Of a stretch of DNA of 64,000 nucleotides, positions 44,288-52,652 are shown in pieces. Each line of letters begins with the position of its first letter. Position 1 is the first letter of the stretch. The stretch is taken from NCBI GenBank assembly GCA_900129675.1, contig FSRD01000001.1, positions 124,001 through 188,000 on the forward strand, written 5' to 3'. Position numbers and translations under genes: made by a program. Source of the stretch: Bradyrhizobium erythrophlei. Lineage in GTDB: Bacteria > Pseudomonadota > Alphaproteobacteria > Rhizobiales > Xanthobacteraceae. Below the pieces are notes generated by a model. That model was not told the origin of the DNA. It saw only the letters and a list, made by a program, of their open reading frames with translations, and ran no database searches.

Positions 44288-44954
44288 TGGTTATCTGGTT
44301 TCGCCGGGCCTGGCGCGCGGCTCTAAAATCAGGAAATAACTTACAGTCGGATACGGCACCTTCGGGCAATTGCGCAGTCAGGCTTCTGGCATTCGTTTCG
44401 CTGGCGCATGTTCGACCCACGCATCGCGTTCTCGTGAGAGGCGACGGCCCCGGTTACCCCAAGTCCGGGGCCGTTGTGCGCGCGGGTGCAACTGATCGCC
44501 ATCCCTTTACGTCAGACCTCCGCCACAACTTGGCAACGAGAAACCGAACGCGTGCCGATTCAAGCGAGACGTTGAGCACCATCTTGCTTGCAGGAGACCT
44601 CTGTAGGCCAATGGCAGGACCGGTAAGCGGCCCTCAATGGCCATTGATCAACGCTATCCGCGGCATTCCATACGATGCAGATTGAAACGATCACGACGAA
44701 CGTGTTTGGCTTTTGGTGGTTGGTCTTCCTTGTGATTTCGGAAATACAGACGAGCGACATATTCGTATCCAAGACGAGAACTCTCGTCGCTCCCGAGACC
44801 ATCATCATGTCTGGTCGCTCCAAACCTGATCAAACCGTCGTCAGGCGACAGCAATTCTCCCGTTAGCTGCGCTCTAACCAGGCTGGAAGTACCTTCGCGG
44901 TAAATATCGTCAACATTTCTTGCGAGTGACCTCGAGTCACCCGCAAGAAGTGCA
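44288..44954. other. Gene-poor stretch of 667 bp
   Basis: No gene is supported. A perfect 10-bp stem ACGGCCCCGG/CCGGGGCCGT at 44444-44453 and 44465-44474 is the only clear structure. The part 44660-44900 is less GC-rich than its surroundings. Frames of 63 and 107 codons exist here on both strands, but none has a good ribosome site or recognisable protein. Confidence 0.5.
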
Positions 44955-45230
44955 TCAGCGACACACGTATGCGCCATTTACAAGAACGCGGACGCAAGCC
45001 GTGCCTGCAGCTGCGGCACCGACAGCCGCTCCTCCCACGACCGCCCGGCGCGTTGTTCGACGCGCAACGCCGGCAACGCTAGCGGGGGTAGCTGGTCGTC
45101 CCACCCTGGCTTCGGCGCTTTGGATGGACAGCGCAAGGCCGCCGCTTTGCGGCAAGTCGATCGAGGCAAATATTCCAAAACCCAGGACGGCAACAGCAAG
45201 CAGCATCCGTTTCGCGTTAAACGTCTTCAT
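44955..45230 (-). CDS. Small secreted protein, unknown
   Basis: 91 residues; the ATG at 45230 has AGGGAGG at the right distance. A signal peptide-like start (MLLAVAVLGFGIFASIDL) leads to SAEARVGRP, then Ala/Gly/Thr-rich sequence with TTRRAVVGGAAVGAAAAG, and an end CVRVLVNGAYVCR with two Cys. It resembles small secreted proteins common in Bradyrhizobium, without known role. An FNR/FixK box is centred 69 bp upstream. Confidence 0.72.
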   Translation of the reverse strand: MKTFNAKRMLLAVAVLGFGIFASIDLPQSGGLALSIQSAEARVGRPATPASVAGVARRTTRRAVVGGAAVGAAAAGTACVRVLVNGAYVCR

Positions 45231-45292
45231 GGCGACCTCCCTTGGCGGGTTAAAACAGTGCGGTCAGTTTTAGGACGCAGCTGGTTCTCGGC

Positions 45293-45306
45293 TTGATTTG
45301 GATCAA
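45293..45306. promoter_or_regulatory. FNR/FixK box 2
   Basis: TTGATTTGGATCAA, a near-perfect anaerobox, centred 69 bp upstream of the small secreted protein (45230, minus strand). Identical to box 4. It could also act to the right on the short gene at 45579, though that is 280 bp away. The rest of 45307-45578 holds nothing I recognise. Confidence 0.78.
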
Positions 45307-45578
45307 TTGAGTGGGAATTGTGAGGCCACCCGTGGTCGGAACCTGTTTCGACGTTGATGCTGCGGCGCGGCATTGGGAGACAGGAACTCGCGCATTGACT
45401 GGCTGGGAATGGACTAAAATGTGGCGCTGGCGCTTGGCATTTCGAGCGCTCTGTCCATCCCACTCGCGGTTTGGGTGTTTCTCAAATGCTGGTTTGACGG
45501 TCAGCACGGTCCTAATTCGGTCCGTGGCACAAACTGCACTGGGCTGCCCGCCGATTTGGACCTAGTCTTGGTGGCGTT

Positions 45579-45668
45579 ATGAAAGATGACCTTGTGTTCC
45601 AAATTTGCGTCATTGGCCTGGGACTGCTGCCGGTCGCACTAGCGTTTATTGTGCTGTTCATGCGGTAA
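45579..45668 (+). CDS. 29-residue hydrophobic peptide (candidate small membrane protein)
   Basis: ATG at 45579 to TAA at 45668. The sequence MKDDLVFQICVIGLGLLPVA then LAFIVLFMR has an acidic start, one long hydrophobic helix and a basic end, the form of small accessory membrane peptides. GGTGG lies 6 bases before the ATG. No larger gene covers this strand here. Too short to prove by sequence alone. Confidence 0.4.
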   Translation: MKDDLVFQICVIGLGLLPVALAFIVLFMR

Positions 45669-45746
45669 GACCGCCTCGCTTGCTTGTCACGGTGCTTTAG
45701 AAACGGAGCGGGAGGAGTGAGGTATTATCAAGCAAATCATAGGCCA

Positions 45747-46214
45747 TCACTTCAGCGATATCGCGATCCTGCTGATGTTAGCGGCGAACTCCATTCCCGC
45801 TCTCGGCCCTTGCAGTTCGATGACGACGCCTTTCGCATTCCGCAGGTGAATGCCTCCGAGGCCGCCAATGAAGGCGCCGCCAGCACCGGCGGAGCTGTAG
45901 GTACCGGCAAAGTCGTTCACCTCCCTTATGCCTGAAGCCCATCCTTCCAGCCGTATGATAGATGCTCCAGCTGTAACACCCAGGCTGAGACCGGAAATTC
46001 TGAATGGATAGTCGCGCCCGAGATACGACAGAACGCCGCTGCCGCCACCGGCGCCCATCATCAGACCCGCCTTCACGAACTTGACCCGGACGTAGCCGGC
46101 CGCCTGCCCGAGCGATGATGTTTCCGGAACAACTACTGCGAAGAGCGCGATCACGGCGACGCGAAATGCAGACAACTTCGTTGCAGCTTTGCCGCGTTCA
46201 AGGGACCGCCACAT
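45747..46214 (-). CDS. Glycine-rich secreted protein, paralogue of 52653-53087
   Basis: 155 residues from the ATG at 46214. Signal-like segment FRVAVIALFAVVVPETSSLG. The mature part shares its layout with the protein at 52653-53087: VRVKFVKAGLMMGAGGGSGV / VAVVFTKGGFIVGVGGGEGV, YPFRISGLSLGVTAGAS / YPFTVSGMSVGFTIGAS, and FAGTYSSAGAGGAF / IEGTYSTVGAGGAV. Family not named with confidence. It overlaps the end of the DUF2950 gene by 17 bases and so is probably the last gene of that operon. Confidence 0.78.
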   Translation of the reverse strand: MWRSLERGKAATKLSAFRVAVIALFAVVVPETSSLGQAAGYVRVKFVKAGLMMGAGGGSGVLSYLGRDYPFRISGLSLGVTAGASIIRLEGWASGIREVNDFAGTYSSAGAGGAFIGGLGGIHLRNAKGVVIELQGPRAGMEFAANISRIAISLK

Positions 46215-47130
46215 CGATCTTCTTCCAGGTCTGATCGGGATCGAACAGGTACGTACGCCTTGCGATGCCCTCGGTCCGGTTTCCGAGATCTTTCTCGTAA
46301 ACGGTACCGGCATGATTGACCATGAAGGTCATGACGCCGGAATTTCCGTACTCGGCGGGATATGCGATCAGCGCGAAGCCGCCGATCATCTTGTCCTTAA
46401 CGACGTAGTTCAACGCGCCGCCGGGCGCGTTGGGGCCCTGCCCCTTCAGGATCCGAAAATAGTATCCATGATAGGGCGCCGCCTGCTCACCGACCTTGTA
46501 CCCTTCGGCCGACGCCTGCGCCGCTAGTTCGCCAAGCGGACTCGGATCGCGATCGTCGCGCCAGAACAACCCGTCCTTCTTGCCGGGGCTACTGACGATG
46601 CGCTGGGCGTAGACTCCCGACCCCTCACCGGTGCGATCCTTTTCGGCATATTCGTTCTGGGCATCCACGAAGGCCAGACAGGTTTGAATGGCGTCCAGTT
46701 CATTGCGTCCGATGCGACGATACAGAATCTCGATACGCCCCGCATCCGAGTCGAATTCCCAGCCGCTCTTGTTGTTGACCAGGGGGATCGGGAACGGGAA
46801 GTCATCCGCACCCAGGATGAGCGTGGCCTTGTTGTTTCCTTCCGCTTTGACAGAATGCTTCGCGTCATACGCGGAGAGGAACCGTTGGCGCATCTCGGCA
46901 TCGGCGACATCGTCGCCGGATTCGACAATGTCTTCGGCGCCGTGACCAAGCACCTTCAGAATGATGTCCTTCGTGCCGGTCTTGACAGCGGCGGCCAGCG
47001 CCGCCGCGGCATCCTCCGGCGAGGGATAGGCTTGCTGAGCCTGGGCCATGGAGATCGACAGCGCCAACATCAGGATGGCAGCGACGGTCGCCGACGCGCG
47101 ATGAAACCGGAGCGGTTGAAACATGATCAT
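46198..47130 (-). CDS. DUF2950 secreted protein
   Basis: 310 residues. Signal peptide ends about residue 31 (ISMAQAQQ). DUF2950 features: YPSPEDAAAALAAAVKTGT, the PYHGYYFRILKGQGPNAPGG block, GGFALIAYPAEYGNSGVMTF and the end DPDQTWKKIDV. The ATG overlaps the DUF3300 stop as ATGA. DUF2950 and DUF3300 genes are often adjacent; function unknown, envelope location likely. Under FNR/FixK box 3. Confidence 0.9.
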   Translation of the reverse strand: MIMFQPLRFHRASATVAAILMLALSISMAQAQQAYPSPEDAAAALAAAVKTGTKDIILKVLGHGAEDIVESGDDVADAEMRQRFLSAYDAKHSVKAEGNNKATLILGADDFPFPIPLVNNKSGWEFDSDAGRIEILYRRIGRNELDAIQTCLAFVDAQNEYAEKDRTGEGSGVYAQRIVSSPGKKDGLFWRDDRDPSPLGELAAQASAEGYKVGEQAAPYHGYYFRILKGQGPNAPGGALNYVVKDKMIGGFALIAYPAEYGNSGVMTFMVNHAGTVYEKDLGNRTEGIARRTYLFDPDQTWKKIDVAVP

Positions 47131-48815
47131 GGCAAGACCTCCGATGGCGTCGGAATCCTCGCGCCGCCGGCAAGCCAGTTGCGGTAGGAGCGGAACTGCA
47201 GCCCCAACTTTTCGTAGTAGACGCGCAGATACCCGTCCTGGCCGCGGGTCACGGCTGCCGGCATCAGGCGCTGCACTTCCTGCGCGATGACGCCAACATA
47301 GGCCTTGCTGCTGCCGAGATAGCTGAAGCGGTAGTAGCCGAGGCCATTGGCGAGATGATCGAGCAATACAACATCGTGCTTCAATGCGATGTCGGAGCGC
47401 CGTCCACCACCGCCGCCACCGCGGAAGCCGCCTCCTCCGCCACCGCCGCCGCCTCGGAAGCCACCGCCGCCGCCGCCACGGCCGGCAAAGCTGGGAGCAC
47501 CACCGCCCCGCGGACCCATGCTAGCCATGCTGGAGCGACCGCGGGCCGATTGCGCAGCGGCCGCCCTACCCGACGACACGTTCAGGGCGGAGCTGCGACT
47601 ACCGCCACCACGCGCGGCGTTGCTGCCGCGGTTCACGGCCTTGGCACGATCGCCACCACCCTTGGCGGCCTTGGCACGATCCCCAGCACCCTTGGCGGCC
47701 TTGGCACGATCGCCGCCGCCCTTGGCGCGATCCGCTGTGCTCGGGCGATTGCCGCGGTCACCGGCACCACCGGCACGATCCCCGACGCGGTCGCCAGTGC
47801 GATCGCCGGCGCGATCTCCAACGCGATCTCCTCCGCCCGGCCGATCCTGCCCCGGACGAAGCACCTGTTGCCCGTCGCGGCCGCGGAAATCCATCCGATT
47901 CGAGGCGCCGGCCTTCAGATTGTTGTTGCCGAAGCGCTGCTGAACGTTGGCATTGTTGTATCGCACCCCCTGGCGATGCACCGGATTGTGCTGCCAGTTG
48001 TTCCCGATGTTGTTTATCTTGTTGTAGTGATTGACGTAGAGGTTGCGGTTGCCCCAGTTGCATCCGCCGCCCCAGTAATTGCCCCAGCGTCCGATCGCCC
48101 AGCCGGCGCCGAAGGCGAGGCCCGTCGCGATCACGCCCGCGCCGATATAGGACGGGTAGCCGAAGTAGTAGGGTGGATAATCCGTGTAGGGCCAGCTTCC
48201 ATAAACCGTCGCCGGATCATAGTACGGGACGTACATCGTATCTGGATCGGCCGACTCGATGACGATCGCCTGCCTGCTTTCCTGGGTCTGAACGCTGACC
48301 TTCTGCTGCTTGGTGGTGACCAGCTTCTTGTTGTCATAGGCCTTGGAGCGAAGGCGCTGGATCGCGTCCATCACGTCCGGCTGCTGCGCCAGAACCGCGT
48401 CGCCGAGGTTCTTGGTCCAGTCGACCTTGTCGCTCATCATCGAAATGACGTCCGGCGTGCTGGCAAGCGCCTTGACGCTGTCGTCCCAGGCCTGCTTGTC
48501 GACTTCCTTCTTCAGGGCATCACCCTTCAGATTCTTGCGCTCCTTCAGCCAGCGGTCGGCCTGCACCACTTCCAACGGATAGGTCGACGCCGCCAATACG
48601 TTTGCCAGCAGCTCGTCAGGATAGAGCGCGATCGGCGCAACCAGTGCTTCGAGCTGCTCCGGCTTCAGCAACTCGGCACTCGGCGGCGGTTGGCTCGCCG
48701 GTTGTGCCTGGCTGCTGGGAGCAGATGGCTGGTCGGCCGTCTGCGCCAAGGCGGCGACAGGGATCGCCATCAGCAGCGCGAGCGCAATCAGAATCTTGCC
48801 GCAGCGGAGCATCAC
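47127..48815 (-). CDS. DUF3300 protein with C-terminal S74-type chaperone domain
   Basis: 562 residues. Signal peptide to about residue 25. DUF3300 covers about 45-230 (LEALVAPIALYPDELLANVL and YPLEVVQADRWLKER). A middle of about 230 residues is low-complexity, with Asn-rich then DRVGDRAGDR and KGGGDRAKAA repeats and a Gly-rich tract. From about residue 475 a sequence SDIALKHDVVLLDHLANG, then YVGVIAQEVQRLMPAAV and DGYLRVYYEKLG matches the intramolecular chaperone (peptidase S74) domain of phage tail spikes. First gene of the FNR box 3 operon. Confidence 0.85.
   Translation of the reverse strand: MMLRCGKILIALALLMAIPVAALAQTADQPSAPSSQAQPASQPPPSAELLKPEQLEALVAPIALYPDELLANVLAASTYPLEVVQADRWLKERKNLKGDALKKEVDKQAWDDSVKALASTPDVISMMSDKVDWTKNLGDAVLAQQPDVMDAIQRLRSKAYDNKKLVTTKQQKVSVQTQESRQAIVIESADPDTMYVPYYDPATVYGSWPYTDYPPYYFGYPSYIGAGVIATGLAFGAGWAIGRWGNYWGGGCNWGNRNLYVNHYNKINNIGNNWQHNPVHRQGVRYNNANVQQRFGNNNLKAGASNRMDFRGRDGQQVLRPGQDRPGGGDRVGDRAGDRTGDRVGDRAGGAGDRGNRPSTADRAKGGGDRAKAAKGAGDRAKAAKGGGDRAKAVNRGSNAARGGGSRSSALNVSSGRAAAAQSARGRSSMASMGPRGGGAPSFAGRGGGGGGFRGGGGGGGGGFRGGGGGGRRSDIALKHDVVLLDHLANGLGYYRFSYLGSSKAYVGVIAQEVQRLMPAAVTRGQDGYLRVYYEKLGLQFRSYRNWLAGGARIPTPSEVLP
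47641..47730. repeat. 30-bp in-gene tandem repeat, three copies
   Basis: Units at 47641-47670, 47671-47700 and 47701-47730 (TTGGCACGATCGCCACCACC...) encode a 10-residue repeat KGGGDRAKAA in the DUF3300 protein. Small differences (cgccacc / ccccagc / cgccgcc) are mostly third-base or conservative. The length is in frame, so copy number could vary without breaking the gene. Confidence 0.85.
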
Positions 48816-48868
48816 ACCCTCCTTTGAGGTTCCTCGCGGCGAGCATCGGTCCGAGGCAAGGTCGTTCC

Positions 48869-48882
48869 TTGATAAAGATCAA
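48869..48882 (-). promoter_or_regulatory. FNR/FixK box 3
   Basis: TTGATAAAGATCAA, extended as CCTTGATAAAGATCAAGG, an 18-bp near-palindrome centred 60 bp upstream of the DUF3300 start (48815). Confidence 0.78.
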
Positions 48883-49056
48883 GGAAACCCCGTTACCGCG
48901 CGCGGCAGCGCAAGAGCAGCGCGGCCGCCTGGATCAGGCTGAAGTTGATCTACCGCGGCAATCGGACGCCTGTCTGAAAAGCGCACCACCCGACACGCGA
49001 TTCTCCGCAGAAATCTGTCGGTGGTATGCTTCGACAATGGTGCGGTCGTTCGTCCG

Positions 49057-49476
49057 CTAGATCTGACAACGGTGATATGTCACGTCCATTCCTTCCATGC
49101 CCGGAAATTCTCGGGTGATGGTGTTGTCATCGAGCACCTTCAGGAAGAACTGGACGTTTGAAACCATGATGCCAGAAGCACAGGCGACGACCAGATTGAT
49201 GAGCTGATCGCTTTCCTTCCTCGACTTGATCAGGCAGCTCTCGAACTTCCCTCTCAGACGATTGGCTTCGGCGATGAAGCCGCCGCCGTACACGCCGGAG
49301 AAATTGGAAAAATTTACCTGGTTCGCGCGTCCTTTGCGGGCGAATACCTTGCTGCATTGGTCAGCGCTCGTGGCCCATGCGCCGGTGAGCTCGAACGCGT
49401 TCACCTGCTGCGGTATTGACAGGCCGGAGCCAGCCGCGATTGCCGCGGCAAGAACCAGCTTACGAAGCGCAATCAT
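49057..49476 (-). CDS. Small secreted protein, unknown
   Basis: 139 residues from the ATG at 49476 (MIALRKLVLAAAI). Signal peptide ends near NAFE (residue 27). The mature sequence LTGAWATSADQCSKVFARKG has a start seen in small periplasmic rhizobial proteins; CLIKSRKES and the end TYHRCQI give further Cys. Family not recognised. It lies 22 bp after the HlyD-type gene and may share its mRNA from FNR box 4. Confidence 0.7.
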   Translation of the reverse strand: MIALRKLVLAAAIAAGSGLSIPQQVNAFELTGAWATSADQCSKVFARKGRANQVNFSNFSGVYGGGFIAEANRLRGKFESCLIKSRKESDQLINLVVACASGIMVSNVQFFLKVLDDNTITREFPGMEGMDVTYHRCQI

Positions 49477-49498
49477 CGGCTTTCCCCTCGAGCCTCCG

Positions 49499-50731
49499 TC
49501 AATGACCGCTGAGTACCAGTGTCTTGATGGGCACGAGCAGTGCCTGGATGCGCAGCAGCAACGCATGCACCAGTCCGACGCCGTCGATGACATGCAGGAC
49601 GATTTTCCGGCCCGTGCTGGTCTCCTTCGCAACGATTTCCTCGTGGTTGCTGGTATAGGCGTTGACGATGCAGCTGCTGCCCGCAGTCACACCATCGAGA
49701 CCGCCCTTATAGAGCGGCTCCAGAAACACAAGGATGGTGCCCGGTCTGGCGATATTCTGCGGATCGACCAGCTGCTCCCCGGTTCGGAACTGTCCGGCGG
49801 CGATGTAATCCTGCACGGTCGTGACGACCATCGGAATGATCACCCAGGGTCTCGATATGCAGGTCGCTTCCGCGACCATCCCTTCCTTCATGACCTGGGC
49901 CTCGATCTGGCCAAAGCCTGCCTGCAGAGACTGCTGGCCGGCGCCCTCCGGGATGAGCACCCCCGCGGGCCGCATCAGCTGATTGACCACGTCACCGACA
50001 CGAACCAGGAACTGCTCCACACGCCCATCGACACCGGCGCGAATGAACGTCTTGTCGAGATCCACCTGGGCCTGAGCCAACGCGGCCTCGCCACTTGCTT
50101 TCTCCGCCGGTAACAGGGTTGAGACCCGCAAAACCGACGATTGCGTCGCGGCCATCGCGGCATCGATTCCGGCCTGTCGTTGATCGACCAACACCTGCAA
50201 CTTTTCGATATCGCGTTGCGGCACGATACCGGGATTGCGACGCTGCAAGTCGGATTTGACATCCAATTCGTCCTTGGCCTGCTGATACTCGGCCCTTGCC
50301 TCCTGGATCTGGGCTTCGGACCTGGTCACGTCGGCTTGTGCCGTCGTGAACGCGGCATCAACCTCGGCGACTTTCCGTTTGGCTGTTTCGAGAGCAGCCT
50401 CCTGCTTTGAACTGTCCAGCCGGAACAGGACCTCCCCTTTCTTCACCGCCTCGCTGAATCCGACATTGACTTCCGCGACTCGTCCAGATCCTTCGGGGAG
50501 TATCGGGACCGTGCGAAAATACAGCGCGGCGCTGGTCGTTGAAGGATGAAAGTAGAAGATCATGGTGATCAGCGACACCGTGAGCATCAGGCAACCCGTG
50601 ATGCCCCATCGCAACTCGTACCAGATCGAAAAGAACGTGATCTCCTTGCCGAACCGCTTGCCCTGGACATAGCGACGGAAGAGGTAGTCAGGCAATATCG
50701 TCAGGAGGGAGCAGATCATGAGTTCAAACAT
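49499..50731 (-). CDS. HlyD-family membrane fusion protein (YiaV/YibH-like)
   Basis: 410 residues from the ATG at 50731, which overlaps the previous gene's end by 8 bases. A membrane segment near residues 35-55 (TGCLMLTVSLITMIFYF) is followed by a barrel-sandwich half (PEGSGRVAEVNVGFSEAVKKGEVLF), a long coiled-coil hairpin (about 115-235) and the second half (FIRAGVDGRVEQFLVRVGDVV). This is the adaptor of a tripartite export system; no pump or outer-membrane factor is beside it. Paired with a small membrane protein as in YiaVW and YibHI. Confidence 0.88.
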   Translation of the reverse strand: MFELMICSLLTILPDYLFRRYVQGKRFGKEITFFSIWYELRWGITGCLMLTVSLITMIFYFHPSTTSAALYFRTVPILPEGSGRVAEVNVGFSEAVKKGEVLFRLDSSKQEAALETAKRKVAEVDAAFTTAQADVTRSEAQIQEARAEYQQAKDELDVKSDLQRRNPGIVPQRDIEKLQVLVDQRQAGIDAAMAATQSSVLRVSTLLPAEKASGEAALAQAQVDLDKTFIRAGVDGRVEQFLVRVGDVVNQLMRPAGVLIPEGAGQQSLQAGFGQIEAQVMKEGMVAEATCISRPWVIIPMVVTTVQDYIAAGQFRTGEQLVDPQNIARPGTILVFLEPLYKGGLDGVTAGSSCIVNAYTSNHEEIVAKETSTGRKIVLHVIDGVGLVHALLLRIQALLVPIKTLVLSGH

Positions 50732-51158
50732 GGCCGTGCACCTTCTCCTTGGCGGGACGGGATTGTTCCGTCGGCGGCGGACCGGGTTGAGCGGCCTCGC
50801 TCGCCTCTCCCGGCGCCGCATCGGCGATCTTCTCGACGGAATCGGCAATGCTGCGCAGCGGCGTACCGAAATCGGGGATATCGATCAGCGCGAGCAGCAG
50901 GCCCGCGACCCAGAATGCATGGATATGCGTGAAGAGTGAGATCAGGCCGAGGACGGCCACGATCTCGAACTGCAGCTTCTGTGACTTGTGCGCCATCCGT
51001 TCGGGAAGGCTATGCAGGCGCCAATAGAGCGTACCCACCCAGAGCACGGTGGCGACCAGGAAGATTCCCACCACCACCATCAGCACATCGGTCCCGCTCC
51101 CAGGGGCGAGGTAGAAGGGCAGATGATGCGGGGCCATCGGATGAAGCTGCTCGCTCAA
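50724..51158 (-). CDS. Small membrane protein, DUF3302-like partner of HlyD
   Basis: 144 residues. Two membrane segments (about 22-45, 65-90: VAVLGLISLFTHIHAFWVAG). The tail (about 105-144) is Pro/Ala/Glu-rich. Small size, position before a YiaV-type gene and the segment order are as in YiaW/YibI (DUF3302), but sequence similarity is loose. Probably the first gene of a three-gene operon under FNR box 4. Confidence 0.7.
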   Translation of the reverse strand: MSEQLHPMAPHHLPFYLAPGSGTDVLMVVVGIFLVATVLWVGTLYWRLHSLPERMAHKSQKLQFEIVAVLGLISLFTHIHAFWVAGLLLALIDIPDFGTPLRSIADSVEKIADAAPGEASEAAQPGPPPTEQSRPAKEKVHGHV

Positions 51159-51224
51159 TATGCTTTCTCCTCGAGAAGACCTGAGTGGGTAGATACAGCT
51201 TGGGTACGTCGCGCGCGGGATTTC

Positions 51225-51238
51225 TTGATTTGGATCAA
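51225..51238. promoter_or_regulatory. FNR/FixK box 4 (shared)
   Basis: TTGATTTGGATCAA, identical to box 2. It lies between divergent genes, its centre 73 bp from the minus-strand start at 51158 and 79 bp from the plus-strand start at 51310, so it could control both directions. Confidence 0.78.
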
Positions 51239-51309
51239 GGGAACAACATCGACCGAAACTAGCCTAGCGCCAACCATCGAACGGAACAACCATTCAGGAG
51301 CCATCAGCC

Positions 51310-51765
51310 ATGCCCGACAGCATCGATGATCTCATCCCCAGCGCGACGCAGATTCGTAAGGAAGCGGCCCTCAAGGAGGCCGAAAAGGCAGACGAATACG
51401 CGCGTCTTGCAGCTGCCGCCGAAGCCGAGAAGCGGGCCTTGATCGAGCGGCTAAACCGTCCGTCAGGCAAATCCGAGGAAGAAAAAATCCAGCTCGCCTC
51501 GACCATCATCCAGCGGGCGGTGCGAAACGGATTGACGGAAGTGCAAGTATATCGGTTCCCCAACTCGCTGTGCACGGACAAGGGCCGCGCCATCAATCAG
51601 CAGGAGGCGGGCTGGGAAAACACGCTGACCGGAATTCCAAAGGAAATATTTCAGCTCTGGGCCGACTACCTGAAACCCCGGGGCTATCGCATCAGCTACC
51701 AGATCATCGATTACCCCGGAGGCGTGCCGGGTGACATCGCCGTCACCATTGCATGGGGAGACTGA
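51310..51765 (+). CDS. Unknown protein upstream of ppk2
   Basis: 151 residues, no signal peptide. A charged helical N-terminus (about 15-50, AALKEAEKADEYARLAAAAE) likely forms a coiled coil. A compact C-terminal part carries VQVYRFPNSLCTDKGRAI, a strand ISYQIIDYPGG and a final VTIAWGD. I do not recognise it. It sits 44 bp upstream of polyphosphate kinase 2 and shares FNR box 4, so a role in energy or stress metabolism is a guess. Confidence 0.75.
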   Translation: MPDSIDDLIPSATQIRKEAALKEAEKADEYARLAAAAEAEKRALIERLNRPSGKSEEEKIQLASTIIQRAVRNGLTEVQVYRFPNSLCTDKGRAINQQEAGWENTLTGIPKEIFQLWADYLKPRGYRISYQIIDYPGGVPGDIAVTIAWGD

Positions 51766-51809
51766 GGGCAGTTCTTCCGAATTGAACCTCAAGCAACGGA
51801 ACGATAAAC

Positions 51810-52610
51810 ATGTCAGCCGAAGAGCGTGCGACACGGATGAAGCGCAAGGTCTACGAGAAGGAGCTGGCAAAGCTCCAGGTGCAGCTTTGCCATCTCCAGG
51901 AATGGGTGAAGGCGAACAAGCTTCGGGTCATCGTCCTGTTCGAAGGCCGGGATGCCGCCGGCAAGGGCGGCACGATCAAGGCGATCACGGAAAAGGTCAG
52001 CCCGCGCGTGTTTCGTGTGATCGCCCTTCCCGCGCCGTCGGATCGCGAAAAGTCGCAACTGTTCCTGCAGCGGTATATGCAGAATTTTCCGGCCGCAGGC
52101 GAGATCGTGATCTTCGACCGGAGCTGGTACAACCGCGCCGGCGTGGAATATGTGATGGGTTTCTGTACGCCGGCCGAGCACAAGCGTTTCCTTTCACTCT
52201 GCCCCCAGATGGAGCAATACATCATCGAAGGCGGCATCATCCTGATCAAGCTCTGGCTGGAGGTCGGAATGGACGAGCAGGAGCGCCGTTTTGAGGCGCG
52301 GATCGCCGATCCGCTCCGACAATGGAAGCTGAGCCCGATGGATCTGGAATCGTACCGACGGTGGTATGACTACTCGCGCGCGCGCGACCTGATGCTCAAG
52401 GCGACCAGCACGAAGCACGCACCATGGTATGTCATTCGCTCCGATGACAAACGCCGGGCACGGCTGAACTGCATTGCGCATCTGCTGGAATTGATCCCGC
52501 ACAAGCGCATGCGGAAGGACAAGGTCAAGCTGCCAAAGCGTTCCGACAAGGGACGCTATAATGACCAGGCGGGCTTGCGAAGGGTGAAGTTCGTCGCGCA
52601 GCGTTACTGA
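51810..52610 (+). CDS. ppk2: Polyphosphate kinase 2
   Basis: 266 residues, the short one-domain class I form. It moves phosphate between polyphosphate and nucleoside diphosphates. Walker A FEGRDAAGKGGTIKAI (about 45-60), Walker B VIFDRSWYNRAG (about 105-116) with the lid YVMGFC, and the conserved RRWYDYSRARD region (about 190-200). Intact. A perfect hairpin terminator follows. The low-oxygen type box upstream suits an enzyme that makes ATP or GTP without respiration. Confidence 0.95.
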   Translation: MSAEERATRMKRKVYEKELAKLQVQLCHLQEWVKANKLRVIVLFEGRDAAGKGGTIKAITEKVSPRVFRVIALPAPSDREKSQLFLQRYMQNFPAAGEIVIFDRSWYNRAGVEYVMGFCTPAEHKRFLSLCPQMEQYIIEGGIILIKLWLEVGMDEQERRFEARIADPLRQWKLSPMDLESYRRWYDYSRARDLMLKATSTKHAPWYVIRSDDKRRARLNCIAHLLELIPHKRMRKDKVKLPKRSDKGRYNDQAGLRRVKFVAQRY

Positions 52611-52612
52611 GA

Positions 52613-52642
52613 GGATCGGGCCGCGCAATCGCGGCCCGATCC
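52613..52642. terminator. Bidirectional terminator
   Basis: GGATCGGGCCGCG (52613-52625) and CGCGGCCCGATCC (52630-52642) form a perfect 13-bp stem with a CAAT loop between convergent ppk2 and the glycine-rich gene. It starts 3 bases after the ppk2 stop. No long T run. Confidence 0.75.
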
Positions 52643-52652
52643 GGTTCAAGAT

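Noticed and set aside
44654..44977. 107-codon minus-strand frame in the gene-poor stretch
   Set aside because: Composition is acceptable but there is no ribosome site, no homology that I recognise, and it would run into the promoterless end of the 44955-45230 gene.
47641..47730. Regular 30-bp repeats, considered as a CRISPR array
   Set aside because: Units abut without spacers and code in frame for a 10-residue protein repeat.
47355..48827. 490-codon + strand frame
   Set aside because: Shadow of the DUF3300 gene; Ala/Thr-rich part is the complement of its Gly/Arg repeats.
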